Counted from the first letter of the stretch, positions 33,413-46,432 are shown. The stretch: DNA of 64,000 nucleotides from an uncultured Akkermansia sp. (GCA_949296365.1 CASFPZ010000005.1:1-64000), one strand, 5' to 3'. Translations and numbers: made by a program. Notes: a model not told the origin generated them from the letters alone.

Positions 33413-36040
33413 TTATTCCTCGGGGGAGGAAGAGGCAGAAGATTCTGTAGGAACGTCTGCCGTTTCGTTTGTAAGGGCGGATTCAGCCTCGTTGTTGTCG
33501 TCATCATCGGGAATGACGATAGAGATGTCTTGGATGGATTCGCCCTCTTTGAGAGAGATGAGTTTGACGCCTTGGGCGACGCGACCAGTTTCGCGGATCG
33601 AGGAAACGCGGATTCGGACGGATTGCCCAGAGGTGGTCATCAGCATCAGTTCGTCGTCGTCGGCAACGACAGTGGCAGAGACGACTTTGCCTGTTTTGTC
33701 GGTACAGTTCATCGTCTTGATGCCGATACCCCCGCGGCTTTGGAGACGGTATTCATCGAATTTGGTGCGTTTACCGAGACCGTTTTCAGAGGCGACGAGG
33801 AGGGTGGCGTTTTCATTAACGATGGCGAGAGCGACAACGTAGTCACCTGGGCGTGGGCGGATGCCGCGGACGCCGATTGTATTACGACCTTGGTCGCGGA
33901 GATCGTGCTCGCTGAAGCGAATACTCATACCTTCTCGAGTGACGAGGACGATTTCATCATCTCCTGAGGCGAGGCATGCGTTGACAAGGCTGTTGCCTTC
34001 TTCGAGGTTGATGGCGATAATGCCTGCTTTGCGATAATTGCGGAAATCGTTTAGGCTGGTTTTTTTGACAGTACCGTCTTTGGTAGCGAAGACAACATGA
34101 CCGCTGCCTTCGCCAAAAGTGATATCTTCGCCTTTGTCATTGATTTTGCGTTCGAGGCGGAGGATGGCGGCTATCGTTTCTTCAGGTTGAAGGTCGAGGA
34201 GGTTTTTAATGCTACGGCCCTGAGCACTGCGAGCGGCTTCATCGATTTCGTAGACGCGATCGACATAGACGCGGCCAGTGTTGGTAAAGAACATGAGATA
34301 ATCGTGGTTTTGGGCCGCGAAGAGGTGTTCGATGAAATCGGCTTCTTGATCTTTTTTGGAGGATTTAGCAGTAGCGGCGCGGATGCCTTTCCCGCCTCGG
34401 GCTTGGATTCTGTATTCGGCGGTATTGGTGCGTTTGATATAGCCACAGTGCGTGATTGTGACGATCATGGAATCGTTGGGGATGAGGTCCTCAATGGCCA
34501 TGTCGCCAGAGTAGGGGATAATGCGAGTGAGGCGTGGGGTAGCAAATTTTTCTTTGATGGCAAGGAGTTCTGTTTTGACGATTTCGAGAACCCGTGATTC
34601 GTTGGCAAGGATATCGAGGTAGTCTTTAATCTGAATGATGAGATCGGCGTAATCGCTCTTGATCTTATCAGACTCGAGTGCAGTTAATTGGTAGAGACGC
34701 AAGTCGAGGATAGCGTTGACTTGGCGTTCGGTGAAGACATATTCGCCATTTTGGATAGAAGGCTGAGAACGGATGAGGATGCCGAGGCTTTCTGCGGTGG
34801 CTACAGGGAATCGGCAAGCCTGGAGGCGTTGGCGGGCTTCGTCGCGGTTTTTGGAGTCGCGGATGATGCTGATGAAGTCATCGAGGTTGTTCAAGGCAAG
34901 GAGATAAGCCTCGAGGCGTTCAGCGTTTTTCTCGGCATCATTGAGGAGGAAACGAGTACGGCGCACGACGACTTCTCGGCGATGTTCGATGTAGAAGTTG
35001 ATCGCATCGAGCATCGTGAGCGTTTTGGGCCTGTTATCGTGAATTGCCAGCATGTTGACCGCGAAGGAGGTTTCCAGTGAGGTCAATTTGTAGAGCTGGT
35101 TGACCACAACTTGAGGGCGGGCATCGCGCTTGAGCTCGATTTCGATGTAGGTTTGGTCTTTGGAGAGGTCGCGAATGCCGGAGATATCAGTGAGGACTTT
35201 TTCTTTACAGAGTTCGGCGATGCGTTCTTGGAGAGTGGAACGGTTGACGCCGTAGGGGACTTCGCGGATGATGAGGAGGTCTCGTCCTGTTTCGGATTGT
35301 TCGATGTCAATCTTGCCGCGAATACGGATAGAACCACGACCTGTGCGGAAATAATTATCGATGCCGGAATAACCCAGTAGGTCGCCGCCAGTGGGGAAGT
35401 CTGGACCTTTGATATAGCGTTTGAGTTCTTCGAAAGAGAGATGAGGGTTGTCAATGACAGCGCAGATACCATCGACGACTTCTCCGAGATTGTGTGGCGG
35501 GATGTTGGTGGCCATGCCGACAGCGATGCCAGTGCCCCCGTTGACGAGCAGATTGGGGAATGCCGAAGGAAGGACAGTTGGTTCAACTGTGGTGCCGTCG
35601 TAGTTTGGCGTAAAATCGACAGTGTCTTTATCAAGGTCTGCCATGATGGCCATGCCCATGCCAGAGAGTTTGGCTTCTGTGTACCGGTAAGCAGCAGGAG
35701 GGTCGCCATCTGGAGTACCAAAATTCCCTTGACCGATCACGAGAATATCTCGCATTGACCAATCCTGAGCCATATTGACGAGAGTGCCATAGATGGCAGA
35801 GTCGCCATGCGGGTGATAATTACCCATGGTTTCACCGATGATTTTGGCGCATTTACGAGTTTTACCTCCAGGCGTGAGGTTGAGTTCCTTCATGGCATAG
35901 AGGATGCGGCGCTGGGAGGGTTTGAGACCGTCTCTGGCGTCTGGGAGGGCTCGTGAAATGATCACGGACATCGAATAGTCCAGGAACGAGGCAGAGAGTT
36001 CGCTGGCGACATCGACAGGTTTGATTCGATTATTATCCAT
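33413..36040 (-). CDS. gyrA: DNA gyrase subunit A
   Basis: 875 residues. The breakage-reunion domain starts [20 protein letters not shown]. The catalytic Tyr is residue 120 in [12 protein letters not shown]. The C-terminal wrapping domain contains the GyrA box as [13 protein letters not shown], which separates it from ParC. The tail is acidic and Ser-rich. In the quinolone region [13 protein letters not shown], Ser81 corresponds to E. coli Ser83, but Gly85 stands where E. coli has Asp87. It is 74 bp downstream of gyrB and likely co-transcribed with it. Confidence 0.96.
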   Translation of the reverse strand: MDNNRIKPVDVASELSASFLDYSMSVIISRALPDARDGLKPSQRRILYAMKELNLTPGGKTRKCAKIIGETMGNYHPHGDSAIYGTLVNMAQDWSMRDILVIGQGNFGTPDGDPPAAYRYTEAKLSGMGMAIMADLDKDTVDFTPNYDGTTVEPTVLPSAFPNLLVNGGTGIAVGMATNIPPHNLGEVVDGICAVIDNPHLSFEELKRYIKGPDFPTGGDLLGYSGIDNYFRTGRGSIRIRGKIDIEQSETGRDLLIIREVPYGVNRSTLQERIAELCKEKVLTDISGIRDLSKDQTYIEIELKRDARPQVVVNQLYKLTSLETSFAVNMLAIHDNRPKTLTMLDAINFYIEHRREVVVRRTRFLLNDAEKNAERLEAYLLALNNLDDFISIIRDSKNRDEARQRLQACRFPVATAESLGILIRSQPSIQNGEYVFTERQVNAILDLRLYQLTALESDKIKSDYADLIIQIKDYLDILANESRVLEIVKTELLAIKEKFATPRLTRIIPYSGDMAIEDLIPNDSMIVTITHCGYIKRTNTAEYRIQARGGKGIRAATAKSSKKDQEADFIEHLFAAQNHDYLMFFTNTGRVYVDRVYEIDEAARSAQGRSIKNLLDLQPEETIAAILRLERKINDKGEDITFGEGSGHVVFATKDGTVKKTSLNDFRNYRKAGIIAINLEEGNSLVNACLASGDDEIVLVTREGMSIRFSEHDLRDQGRNTIGVRGIRPRPGDYVVALAIVNENATLLVASENGLGKRTKFDEYRLQSRGGIGIKTMNCTDKTGKVVSATVVADDDELMLMTTSGQSVRIRVSSIRETGRVAQGVKLISLKEGESIQDISIVIPDDDDNNEAESALTNETADVPTESSASSSPEE

Positions 36041-36114
36041 GGATATATAAAGCTAGGAGAACGACGGTAAAAGGGGTATTGAGCATTGGCAACGTACGGA
36101 GAGAGGTAAGACGC

Positions 36115-38676
<2,562 letters not shown>

Positions 38677-38757
38677 TTAATGATAAAAACAGATTCTTGA
38701 GAAGGCAAGGATCAAGCTCGTCAGTAGATGTTGAATACACGAAGCATAGAATAGAGA

Positions 38758-38796
38758 AAGGGGAAGGAGAGTGAAATCACTTGGGCCCTTCCCCTT
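38758..38796 (-). terminator. hairpin terminator after the AcrB-type gene
   Basis: AAGGGGAAGG (38758-38767) and CCTTCCCCTT (38787-38796) form a perfect 10-bp stem downstream of the RND gene ending at 38840. The minus-strand tail after it is TCTCTATTC rather than a clean T run. Confidence 0.6.
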
Positions 38797-38839
38797 CAAA
38801 ATAAAAATGTGAGAATTCGACCGATAGGAACCGTCGGCT

Positions 38840-41800
38840 TTATGAGGCAGACGGGCTCAACGGTTTGTTGTTGTCAGAGTCTTGGGGATTGCTGCTAGGG
38901 ATGTCATGAGACGGTTGTGGTGAGGCCGGGGTTAACACCGGAGAACCTTTGAACCGTTCGCGCATTCTTTGGAACATGCTGTAAAGAGCTGGGATGAGGA
39001 TAATGCCGAAGCAAGTTGCAAAGATCATGCCGTAGAAGGTGGTGATGCCAATATCTTGACGGCTAGCGGCGCCTGCGCCTGAGGCAACGACCATGGGGAA
39101 TACCCCGATAATGAAGGAGATAGCCGTCATTAACACAGCTCGGAAACGTTGGCTAGCGCCGTTGAGAGCAGCTTGTTGGATGGGGACGCCGCGTTCGTGG
39201 TCTTCTTTTGAGAATTCGACCATAAGGATGGCGTTTTTACTGGCTAATCCTACGAGCATGACAAGGCCCAGCTGAGCATAAATACTGAGCGAAGTACCAC
39301 AGATCATGATACCGACGAGGGCTCCTAAGATGGCGACGGAGACTGAGACGATTACAGACAGAGGGGTTGTCCAACTTTCGTATTGCGCCACTAAGAAAAG
39401 ATAGCCGAAAACGAATGCGAGAATCATCAACATGACGATTTGGCCTTCGTTTTGCCGTTCCTGGTAACTCATAGCGGTCCATGCGATAGAGTAGTTGTCG
39501 GGAAGCTGCAAGTTTTCGATTTCGTCCATGACCTCACCACTGCTGACGCCGGGTTTGACCATGCATTGGATTTCTGCGGACATGATTTGGTTGTAACGCT
39601 GGATTTGGCGAGGGCCGGTGATAAATGAGATTGTACCCATGGAACTCAGGGGAACCATTTCTCCTTCGTTGTTTTGGATATAGGTACTCATAATATCATT
39701 GATGTTGGAGCGTTCCTTGTCGTCTGATTGGATTTTGACCTTGAAGGCGTAACCTTCTAGGTTGAAATCGTTGACATAGAGTGATGCCAGTTTCCCCTGG
39801 AGAGTAGAGAAGATGTTATTGACTGGTACATGCATGGTACGCGCTTTTTCTCGGTTAAGATTGAGATAAAGCTGCGGCGTATTAGCTTCGTACGATGAGA
39901 AGGCGTTAGCGACACCCGGGAGGTTATTGATTTGTTCAAGGATTTGTTTGGTATTGCGTTCGAGGTCTTTTGGTGTTTCATCGCCCGAGGCTTGGAGCAT
40001 GAACGAGATGCCACCAGTGGCGCCGAGGCCCATGATGGCCGGTGGCGTGAATACTTTAATGGAAGCAGCCGGGATGTCGACTAAGAGGTCCTGGGCTTGA
40101 CTGCGAATGGAATCAAGTTGGAGTTCGGGCGTAGTACGCAGGCTCCAGTTTTCGAGACGGCCAATGCACATAGCGACGTTTTCGCTATCGCCACCGGTGA
40201 AACTGTGGCCGGTGGAACTGGAAACCATACGAATACCTGGGAGCTCCATCAGAATTTCTTCAGCCTGGCTTCTTGCTTCTTCAGTACGTGAAAGCGCTGC
40301 GCCAGATGGTAATTGAATATCAACAAACAACGTGCCTTTGTCTTCTGAAGGAATGAATGAGGTTGGGATTGATTCAAACAGTTTCCAGTCAGCAATCAAC
40401 ACAGCAAGCAAGATGACAAGGGTTAGCCATATCCGGCGGACTAGGATACCGGCGGCTTTTAGGTAGTGCTTGCGGGACCAATCCAGAAGGACATTGAAAG
40501 GTTTGAAAAGCTTGCTGGATTGGCCAGAAGTTCTCTTTTTTAACAAGAGGACACAGAGAGCAGGGCTGAGGGTCAATGCGTTGACAGCGGACAAGCAGAG
40601 GGCAACACACATTGTTACAGAGAATTGCAGATAGATATTACCGACCATGCCCTCGATGAAGGCGATAGGGATGTAAATGGCAACCGTTACCAGAGTGGTA
40701 GCGATGATTGCGCCAGTAATCTGCTGCATACTCTTTTGGGTGGCTTCTGCCGGGGAGAGCCCTTCTGAATCCATGAGACGGATTGTATTTTCTACGACGA
40801 TGATGCCGTCGTCTACCAAAGAACCAATGACCAGGATGAGGCCGAACATAGTCAACACGTTGATACTGAATCCCAACGGCAACAAAACGGCAAATGTGGC
40901 TAAGAGGGAAACCGGGATAGCGAGAGAGGGAATGAGAGTAGCCCGCCAATCTTGCAAGAAAAGATAGGTAATGCCCACGACGAGGAGAAGAGCTACGATC
41001 AATGTTTCCGCAATTTCATACATCGTAGCCATGATGTACTCAGTGGGATCGTAACTGACATCGTAGGTAATACCTTCAGGGAAATTTTTACTTAGTTCTT
41101 TCAACGTAGCCTGGACACGTTCCATCGTATCCAGAGCATTCGAGTCGTCATTGCGATAGACGGCCATGTTGACAGATGGTTTGCCATCGGTTCGGGAACT
41201 ACCAGTATAACTTTCAGCGCCCAATTCGATTCGTGCGATATCGCGGAGTTTGACAATTTCGCCATTTTCGCTGGTTCGAACGATGATATCGCTGAATTCA
41301 TCAACAGTTTTCAGACGGCCTTTGACATCGACCTTATATTGGACAGCGGTGTTATTGGACTGAGTGCCGACAGAGCCGGCAGCGGCCTGGATATTTTGTT
41401 CTTCGATGGCGGCAGCGACGTCGGCAGGGGTGATATTGAGTGCCGACATGCGGATAGAATCCAGCCAGATACGCATACTATAGTTTTTAGCGCCTCGGAC
41501 AGCTACGTCGGAAATACCGTCGATACGAGCAATGACGTCTTGGACTCGTGTTTTGACGAAGTTGTTAAGCTGGAGATTGTTCATTTTGTCGGGGTCAGCT
41601 CTGAATGAGAACTGGCCTAGGATATCCGAGGTACGCTTGCGGACGAAGACGCCTTGGTTGACGACCTCTGTGGGCAAGTTGTGTTCGACGCGCTTGATGG
41701 CGTTTTGCACATTGACCATGTTGATATCTGAATCTGATCCGCTTTTAAAGGTGATGGAAACGGAGTATTCGCCATTGTTGTTGGAGGTAGAAGAGAAGTA

Positions 41801-42031
41801 GAGGAGATCTTCTAACCCGTTGAGTTCTTGTTCGAGAGGAATGCCGATTGTTTCCATGACCGTTTGTGCGCTAGCGCCTTCGTAAGTGGTACGAATGTTG
41901 ATAGCAGGCGGCGCAATTTCCGGATATTCGGCAATAGGCAAGCGAAACCAGCAGATAGACCCTGCTAGAACCATTAGAATTGCAATGACAATTGCGAATT
42001 TGGGACGATGAATAAAGTGTTGCGAAATCAT
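38840..42031 (-). CDS. AcrB/MexB-type (HAE1) RND multidrug efflux permease
   Basis: 1063 residues. The N-terminus MISQHFIHRPKFAIVIAILM and LPIAEYPEIAPPAINI are characteristic of HAE1 pumps. TM4 has FGLILVIGSLVDDGIIVVEN with the paired Asp residues of the proton relay. The second half shows LAQYESW in FLVAQYESWTTPLSVIVSVS and the LVGLASKNAILMVEFSKE motif. The C-terminal tail is Ser/Pro-rich. It is encoded 13 bp after its adaptor. No outer-membrane factor follows, so it must use one encoded elsewhere (the CusC-like gene in this window is tied to the metal pump). Drug range cannot be inferred. Confidence 0.93.
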   Translation of the reverse strand: MISQHFIHRPKFAIVIAILMVLAGSICWFRLPIAEYPEIAPPAINIRTTYEGASAQTVMETIGIPLEQELNGLEDLLYFSSTSNNNGEYSVSITFKSGSDSDINMVNVQNAIKRVEHNLPTEVVNQGVFVRKRTSDILGQFSFRADPDKMNNLQLNNFVKTRVQDVIARIDGISDVAVRGAKNYSMRIWLDSIRMSALNITPADVAAAIEEQNIQAAAGSVGTQSNNTAVQYKVDVKGRLKTVDEFSDIIVRTSENGEIVKLRDIARIELGAESYTGSSRTDGKPSVNMAVYRNDDSNALDTMERVQATLKELSKNFPEGITYDVSYDPTEYIMATMYEIAETLIVALLLVVGITYLFLQDWRATLIPSLAIPVSLLATFAVLLPLGFSINVLTMFGLILVIGSLVDDGIIVVENTIRLMDSEGLSPAEATQKSMQQITGAIIATTLVTVAIYIPIAFIEGMVGNIYLQFSVTMCVALCLSAVNALTLSPALCVLLLKKRTSGQSSKLFKPFNVLLDWSRKHYLKAAGILVRRIWLTLVILLAVLIADWKLFESIPTSFIPSEDKGTLFVDIQLPSGAALSRTEEARSQAEEILMELPGIRMVSSSTGHSFTGGDSENVAMCIGRLENWSLRTTPELQLDSIRSQAQDLLVDIPAASIKVFTPPAIMGLGATGGISFMLQASGDETPKDLERNTKQILEQINNLPGVANAFSSYEANTPQLYLNLNREKARTMHVPVNNIFSTLQGKLASLYVNDFNLEGYAFKVKIQSDDKERSNINDIMSTYIQNNEGEMVPLSSMGTISFITGPRQIQRYNQIMSAEIQCMVKPGVSSGEVMDEIENLQLPDNYSIAWTAMSYQERQNEGQIVMLMILAFVFGYLFLVAQYESWTTPLSVIVSVSVAILGALVGIMICGTSLSIYAQLGLVMLVGLASKNAILMVEFSKEDHERGVPIQQAALNGASQRFRAVLMTAISFIIGVFPMVVASGAGAASRQDIGITTFYGMIFATCFGIILIPALYSMFQRMRERFKGSPVLTPASPQPSHDIPSSNPQDSDNNKPLSPSAS

Positions 42032-42044
42032 AATGAGAAGACAA

Positions 42045-43190
42045 TCAGTTGGCTTCTACAGGAGAAATAGTTGCGCCAGGGTAGGTCTTGTGTTGTCCGT
42101 CGATGATGACGGTTTCGCCTTCTTTAAGTCCACTACGAATACATTGGCGATTGTCGACGATGTTACCGAGGGTGACCTCTCGTTGTTCTACGACGTTTTT
42201 GTCATTGACTATGTACAGATAACATTTGGTGTCATCGTACATGATGGCCGAGATATTTGTGGAGGGCAGGGATTCAACATTTTTCTTGGAGAGGCGTACT
42301 GTGACGATACTGCCAGGATTGAGAAGTTCGTCTTTGTTATCGAATTTGGCCCAGACGGTAATCGTATCGGTTGTGGGGTTGATTTTATTATCAGTCAATG
42401 CAATGACGCCTTCAGAACGGAAGGGGGTACCATCTGCCAGGATTAAATGGATGACGGCTTCTTTTTGCATCGTATTGGCATCCCCAAACAATGAGAGCAA
42501 ATCGCGCTCACTCATTGGGAATCGCACATAAACTTGCCCAATGTTAGTGACTGTGGCTAACGTGCCGGATTGAGGGGTTACATAGTTGCCGCGCGAGAAT
42601 GTGAGTCGGCCAATTTTACCGGCGATGGGAGAGGTGACTCGAGTGTAGTTGAGATTGTCTTTGGCGATAACGAGTTGAGCCTCCTCTGCTTTTTTTTGGG
42701 CTTCAAGGGTGGCAAGTGTACTGCGGGCGTTTTCGTATGTGTCTTGAGAAACGGAAGCCGTTTTGACCAATTTGCTGTAACGTTCCAGGTTGGATTTGGC
42801 ATAACTGATTTTGGCTTCGGTTTGAGCGATCATGGCCTCGGCATTCATTACGGTGGCTTTGTACTGGGTGTCTTCAATTTCAAATAAGAGTTGCCCTTCT
42901 GAGACGAGATCGCCTTCGTCGAAATGAATGGAAAGAATATTGCCTGAGACTCGGGGCTGGATAGCTACTGTATCGATCGCTTCTACTTGCCCCGTATAAG
43001 GTTTGTTGATGGCATTCTTAATAAGCGTAGCTTTCTCAATTAGAACTGTCGGTGGCCGTTGGTGAGCTGCTTTCTCTTGGTTTGCATTGGCCTGCCATAC
43101 GCAACTAAGACATAAAAACATAAGACAAGACTCTGTCAGACGGCGTTTGACAGACGAATAACGTGGTGTTCCGTTCGAAACTAGTGACAT
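42045..43190 (-). CDS. AcrA/MexA-type periplasmic adaptor
   Basis: 381 residues. A long N-terminal region with a signal-like helix (about residues 19-36, ESCLMFLCLSCVWQANAN) has no lipobox of the usual form. The barrel-sandwich halves are PRVSGNILSIHFDEGDLVSE and YTRVTSPIAGKIGRLTFSRG, separated by a helical hairpin (about 105-165). The beta-barrel domain VYVRFPMSERDLLSLF and the membrane-proximal end complete the HlyD layout. First gene of the pump unit; upstream (43191-43425) is a divergent gap shared with marC. I see no linked TetR or MarR regulator gene. Confidence 0.92.
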   Translation of the reverse strand: MSLVSNGTPRYSSVKRRLTESCLMFLCLSCVWQANANQEKAAHQRPPTVLIEKATLIKNAINKPYTGQVEAIDTVAIQPRVSGNILSIHFDEGDLVSEGQLLFEIEDTQYKATVMNAEAMIAQTEAKISYAKSNLERYSKLVKTASVSQDTYENARSTLATLEAQKKAEEAQLVIAKDNLNYTRVTSPIAGKIGRLTFSRGNYVTPQSGTLATVTNIGQVYVRFPMSERDLLSLFGDANTMQKEAVIHLILADGTPFRSEGVIALTDNKINPTTDTITVWAKFDNKDELLNPGSIVTVRLSKKNVESLPSTNISAIMYDDTKCYLYIVNDKNVVEQREVTLGNIVDNRQCIRSGLKEGETVIIDGQHKTYPGATISPVEAN

Positions 43191-43425
43191 GACTTATTTG
43201 TTGAATGATTGGATTCTGGACATTTGTCAAAAAAAAATACGTACATAAAACCAGCAAACTGTTCCAAAGCTGACACAGAAACGTTTAATTTTAGAACATT
43301 TGGAATTATATGGTTTTTTATGGGAAGGAGAGGTTTCTATTTGTTAGAGAATACTGACATGGGATGAACTATGATGAGATGAGGGACGGACTTGTTTATG
43401 GATTGAATTCAGTGTAATCAAAGGC

Positions 43426-44016
43426 ATGGACTTGTTGAAAACAGCGGTATTACTTTTCATCGTGTTGGACCCTTTGGGGGTAATACCTGTCGTATATAGC
43501 ATGTTGGGGCGATATTCTCCGCAGCGGCGCAATCAAATTATTATTCGGGAATCATTGTTTGCGTTGGGGATTATGTTGGTTTTTCTCATTGCCGGGACGT
43601 CGTTGATGCAATTGTTAGGATTAGAACAATCGACACTTAATCTTACAGGGGGGATATTATTGTTTATGGTAGCAATTGGGATGGTGTTCCCGAACAGAGC
43701 AGCAGAGGGAGAAGAGAACAAGATGGAGGAGCCATTCATTGTGCCGATCGCTGTCCCTTTGATTGCAGGGCCGGCTGCGTTAGCTATCATCATCTTGCAT
43801 TCGTCGGTAGCGGATGGGATTTTTACTAAGTTCATGTTGGGGATTGCGATATTTTTAGCATGGTTAGCTACGACGTCTGTTGTTTATTTAGCGCAGTATT
43901 TCACGCGTTTTTTGGGGAAACGGGGAATGGTGGCATTAGAACGCTTGATGGGGATGGTGTTGGCCATGATTTCTATCCAGATGTTTTTGAATGGCTTGCA
44001 TGGGTTAAAGTTATAG
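43426..44016 (+). CDS. MarC-family integral membrane protein
   Basis: 196 residues with six membrane helices. The N-terminus LLFIVLDPLGVIPVVYSML holds the conserved D-P-x-G-x-x-P of the family, and FIVPIAVPLIAGPAALAII the second conserved P-x-A-x-P-x-x-A-G-P. Members were once linked to multiple antibiotic resistance but their function is unsettled. It is divergent from the AcrAB-type pair across 235 bp, so shared regulation is possible but not shown. A 10-bp inverted repeat without a T run follows. Confidence 0.88.
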   Translation: MDLLKTAVLLFIVLDPLGVIPVVYSMLGRYSPQRRNQIIIRESLFALGIMLVFLIAGTSLMQLLGLEQSTLNLTGGILLFMVAIGMVFPNRAAEGEENKMEEPFIVPIAVPLIAGPAALAIIILHSSVADGIFTKFMLGIAIFLAWLATTSVVYLAQYFTRFLGKRGMVALERLMGMVLAMISIQMFLNGLHGLKL

Positions 44017-44034
44017 ACGGCAGCTGACACAGAA

Positions 44035-44062
44035 GGAGCGTATGCCAAGCGACATACGCTCC
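44035..44062. terminator. 10-bp hairpin between marC and the next convergent gene
   Basis: GGAGCGTATG (44035-44044) pairs perfectly with CATACGCTCC (44053-44062), loop of 8. No T run on either side, so it may terminate weakly in both directions. Confidence 0.5.
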
Positions 44063-44107
44063 CGATGAACACAACACACAAATCTCAACCACAAAGATCT
44101 AAAAAAG

Positions 44108-44494
44108 TTATTTCTTAAGCTGAAGACCGATTTTGTTGAGGTGCTCGTTGGCTTTTTTAATATTTTTTTCTTGGCGTTTCTGAGCAGCTTTTTGAGCTTT
44201 TTCCTGGAGGTTTTTTTTACGTTCGGCGATTTCCTTTTTGGTCTCTTCTTTGATTTGTTTACCCGGGTCTTTAACTGCTTCGCGGACTGCGTCTATTTTT
44301 TCTTGGGCAGCTTTTTGGCGTTCAGCGATTTTTTTGGCAGAAGCATTTTTACGTTCATTGAGGCGCTGTTTGATTTGTTCTTTTGAGGTTGGAATTTCGC
44401 GACCGTTTTCGTCGACAATTTTGATAGTCTGGCTAAATGAAGAAAACGACAAACAAAGGACTAAGGCGGTTAACGTGGTGATGAAGAATTTCAT
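44108..44494 (-). CDS. small secreted, basic, helical protein of unknown function
   Basis: 128 residues from the ATG at 44494 (MKFFITTLTALVLCLSFSS), which gives a standard signal peptide; an upstream in-frame start at 44527 would bury it. The mature protein begins TIKIVDENGREIPTSK and is then one long Lys/Glu/Ala/Gln-rich helix (about residues 35-125) with repeats such as AERQKAAQEKIDAVRE and AERKKNLQEKAQKAAQ. Likely periplasmic and elongated. No family recognised. It follows the bactofilin unit, separated from it by a terminator. Confidence 0.6.
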   Translation of the reverse strand: MKFFITTLTALVLCLSFSSFSQTIKIVDENGREIPTSKEQIKQRLNERKNASAKKIAERQKAAQEKIDAVREAVKDPGKQIKEETKKEIAERKKNLQEKAQKAAQKRQEKNIKKANEHLNKIGLQLKK

Positions 44495-44548
44495 AACAAT
44501 AGATTCTTTCTGTAAAGGTTGAGACATGGTGAGGTCCCAATATGTTCA

Positions 44549-44587
44549 TAAAAAAACGGAGCGAGGAGAGAATTCCTGGCTCCGTTT
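44549..44587 (-). terminator. intrinsic terminator after the bactofilin gene
   Basis: AAACGGAGC (44554-44562) pairs with GCTCCGTTT (44579-44587). On the minus strand the stem runs into TTTTTT (plus-strand A run 44549-44556). It ends the pyrH-frr-bactofilin group. Confidence 0.85.
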
Positions 44588-44618
44588 ATAAGAAAAACAG
44601 AAGATTATTTGTTGAGAA

Positions 44619-44939
44619 TTAACCGATTTCGGTGCGGCCGGAGAGTTGGGCTCCTTCTTCCATGGAGAGAGTTTTAGTTTTGATATCTCCTTTAAGGCGC
44701 GACTGGTGTTTGAGTTGGCATTTTTGGGCTTTAATTTCGCCTTCAACGCTGCCATAGATACAGATATTGCCAGCGGTAATATTGCCTTTGATCTCAGCAG
44801 ATTCACCGATGGTTACGGAGCCGTGTTCGGAGGTGATTTCACCTTCGATTTTGCCATCGATTTGCATATCGTTGGAAAACCGGATTGTACCGTTGATTTC
44901 AATCCCAGCAGCAAGAAAATTAGTTATATTGTCGGACAT
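44619..44939 (-). CDS. bactofilin-family cytoskeletal protein
   Basis: 106 residues, almost all one bactofilin (DUF583) domain: repeated short strands of a right-handed beta-helix, seen as INGTIRFSNDMQIDGKIEGE, GSVTIGESAEIKGNITAGN and IYGSVEGEIKAQKCQL. Bactofilins self-assemble without nucleotide and organise envelope machinery; the exact role here is unknown. The gene is 42 bp downstream of frr. A short polar N-terminus and Arg-Thr-Glu end leave little room for other domains. Confidence 0.9.
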   Translation of the reverse strand: MSDNITNFLAAGIEINGTIRFSNDMQIDGKIEGEITSEHGSVTIGESAEIKGNITAGNICIYGSVEGEIKAQKCQLKHQSRLKGDIKTKTLSMEEGAQLSGRTEIG

Positions 44940-44981
44940 GATTGGACATACTAGATAATGATTCCCAATAGCGCGAGATGA

Positions 44982-45548
44982 TTAGACCGTCATAATGTCT
45001 TTTTCCCGAGCAGCTAAAATAGAGTCGATCGAGGCTACTGTTTTATCTGTGAGTTTCTGTACTTTATTTTCCAAAGTGTGTTGTTCGTCTTTGGTGATGA
45101 GATTATCGTTTTTAAGTTTTTTGAGGCCATCCATGCCTTCGCGACGGGCGGCGCGAGCGCGAACACGAGCTTCTTCTGCAATGCTTTTGGCATATTTGAC
45201 AAGATCGCGGCGGCGTTCTTCGGAGAGGGCTGGGATGGGTATGCGGACGGATCTTGCATCGATGACAGGGTTGAGATTGAGTCGGCTTTCACTGATGGCG
45301 CGTTGGATATCGTGAAGCGTACCCGGGTCGAATGGCTGGATGAGAATGCTGCGGGCATCTGGTGTGGTGATAACGGCGAGGTTTTTCAGTTGCATAGTTG
45401 ATCCATAACTTGCAATGGTGACATCAAGATTTTCAACCAGAGAGGGAGAGGCTTTGCCTGTGCGGAGACCAGAGAATTCATTGTGAAGATATTCAACAGC
45501 TTTATTCATACTGGCTTCGGTGTTGGATAGTACGGTGTTTGCGTCCAT
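44982..45548 (-). CDS. frr: ribosome recycling factor
   Basis: 188 residues, the normal length. Conserved segments include EFSGLRTGKASPSLVENL, the ITTPDARSILIQPFD strand, NLNPVIDARSVRIPIPALSE and ERRRDLVKYAKSIAEEARV. It splits post-termination ribosomes with EF-G. It is 56 bp downstream of pyrH, a common bacterial pairing. Confidence 0.97.
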   Translation of the reverse strand: MDANTVLSNTEASMNKAVEYLHNEFSGLRTGKASPSLVENLDVTIASYGSTMQLKNLAVITTPDARSILIQPFDPGTLHDIQRAISESRLNLNPVIDARSVRIPIPALSEERRRDLVKYAKSIAEEARVRARAARREGMDGLKKLKNDNLITKDEQHTLENKVQKLTDKTVASIDSILAAREKDIMTV

Positions 45549-45604
45549 ATACGTCTAGATGAGTTTAATATTGGGAAAAGGTTGTTGAAAAAGAGGGAGA
45601 ATTG

Positions 45605-46333
45605 TTAAGAAATGGTGGTACCGATTGGTTCTCCTTTGAGGGCTCGGGTAATATTACCCTCGGCATGCATGTCAAAAACAATAATGGGCTTTTTATTGTC
45701 CATGCAAAGAGCAAATGCTGTTGAATCCATTACTTTGAGTTGACGTGCGATACATTCTTGATATGAAATGGTATCAAAACGTTTGGCGTTTTCGACCTTT
45801 TTGGGGTCAGCATCGTAAACGCCATCTACAGAAGTTGCTTTCATAACGATATCGGCGTTGATTTCGCTGGCGCGAAGCGCGGCAGTAGTATCAGTAGAGA
45901 AGAATGGGTTACCGGTGCCGGCGGCAAAGATAACGATTTTCCCTTGAGAAAGTTCTTCTTTGGCCTTGAGCCTGATAAATGGTTCTGCAACATTTTTCAT
46001 TTCAATAGCAGATTGCACGACACAGGGAACACCACAGCGAGCGATAGCGCTTTGCAAGGCAAGAGCATTCATAACAGTAGCCAACATACCTACGTAATCA
46101 GCAGTGGCTCGATCCATGCCTCGCACGCTAGCTTTAGCGCCGCGCCAGAAATTGCCACCACCAATAACTAGGGCTAGTTCGATTGAGGCGGTATGGTACG
46201 CATCGGCGATTTCCTGAGCGATACGGGCTACAATTTCCGGGGAAATGTTGTCCATACTTCCGGGGCTACGTAGAGCTTCCCCACTAAGTTTGAGGAGGAT
46301 TCTTTTATAAGGTGAAGGTACAGGAGTAGTCAT
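45605..46333 (-). CDS. pyrH: UMP kinase
   Basis: 242 residues, amino-acid-kinase fold. Motifs: RILLKLSGEALRSPG at the N-terminus, VIGGGNFWRG (phosphate loop), ADYVGMLATVMNALAL, AAGTGNPFFSTDTTAALRA and GVYDADPKKVENAKRFD. Phosphorylates UMP to UDP for pyrimidine nucleotides. It is 99 bp downstream of an MscS gene and upstream of frr. Confidence 0.97.
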   Translation of the reverse strand: MTTPVPSPYKRILLKLSGEALRSPGSMDNISPEIVARIAQEIADAYHTASIELALVIGGGNFWRGAKASVRGMDRATADYVGMLATVMNALALQSAIARCGVPCVVQSAIEMKNVAEPFIRLKAKEELSQGKIVIFAAGTGNPFFSTDTTAALRASEINADIVMKATSVDGVYDADPKKVENAKRFDTISYQECIARQLKVMDSTAFALCMDNKKPIIVFDMHAEGNITRALKGEPIGTTIS

Positions 46334-46432
46334 CAGTGTTACTGTTCACAAGTGAGCATGGAATTTTATTGTGGGAATGGAAAGACAAAATAGTTGAGAA
46401 GCCCAAATTTCAGCTTAATAGTTTCTTAAAGT

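Noticed and set aside
33407-33967. Plus-strand ORF of 186 codons over gyrA
   Set aside because: Antisense shadow of a clear gyrA gene; its composition follows the complementary codon pattern.
33413-36040. ParC rather than GyrA
   Set aside because: A GyrA-box-like ARGGKG motif is present and the gene pairs with gyrB.
43262-43305. TTCCAAA/TTTGGAA inverted repeat as operator of the AcrAB-type genes
   Set aside because: The arms are about 30 bp apart and no regulator gene is adjacent, so the support is too weak.
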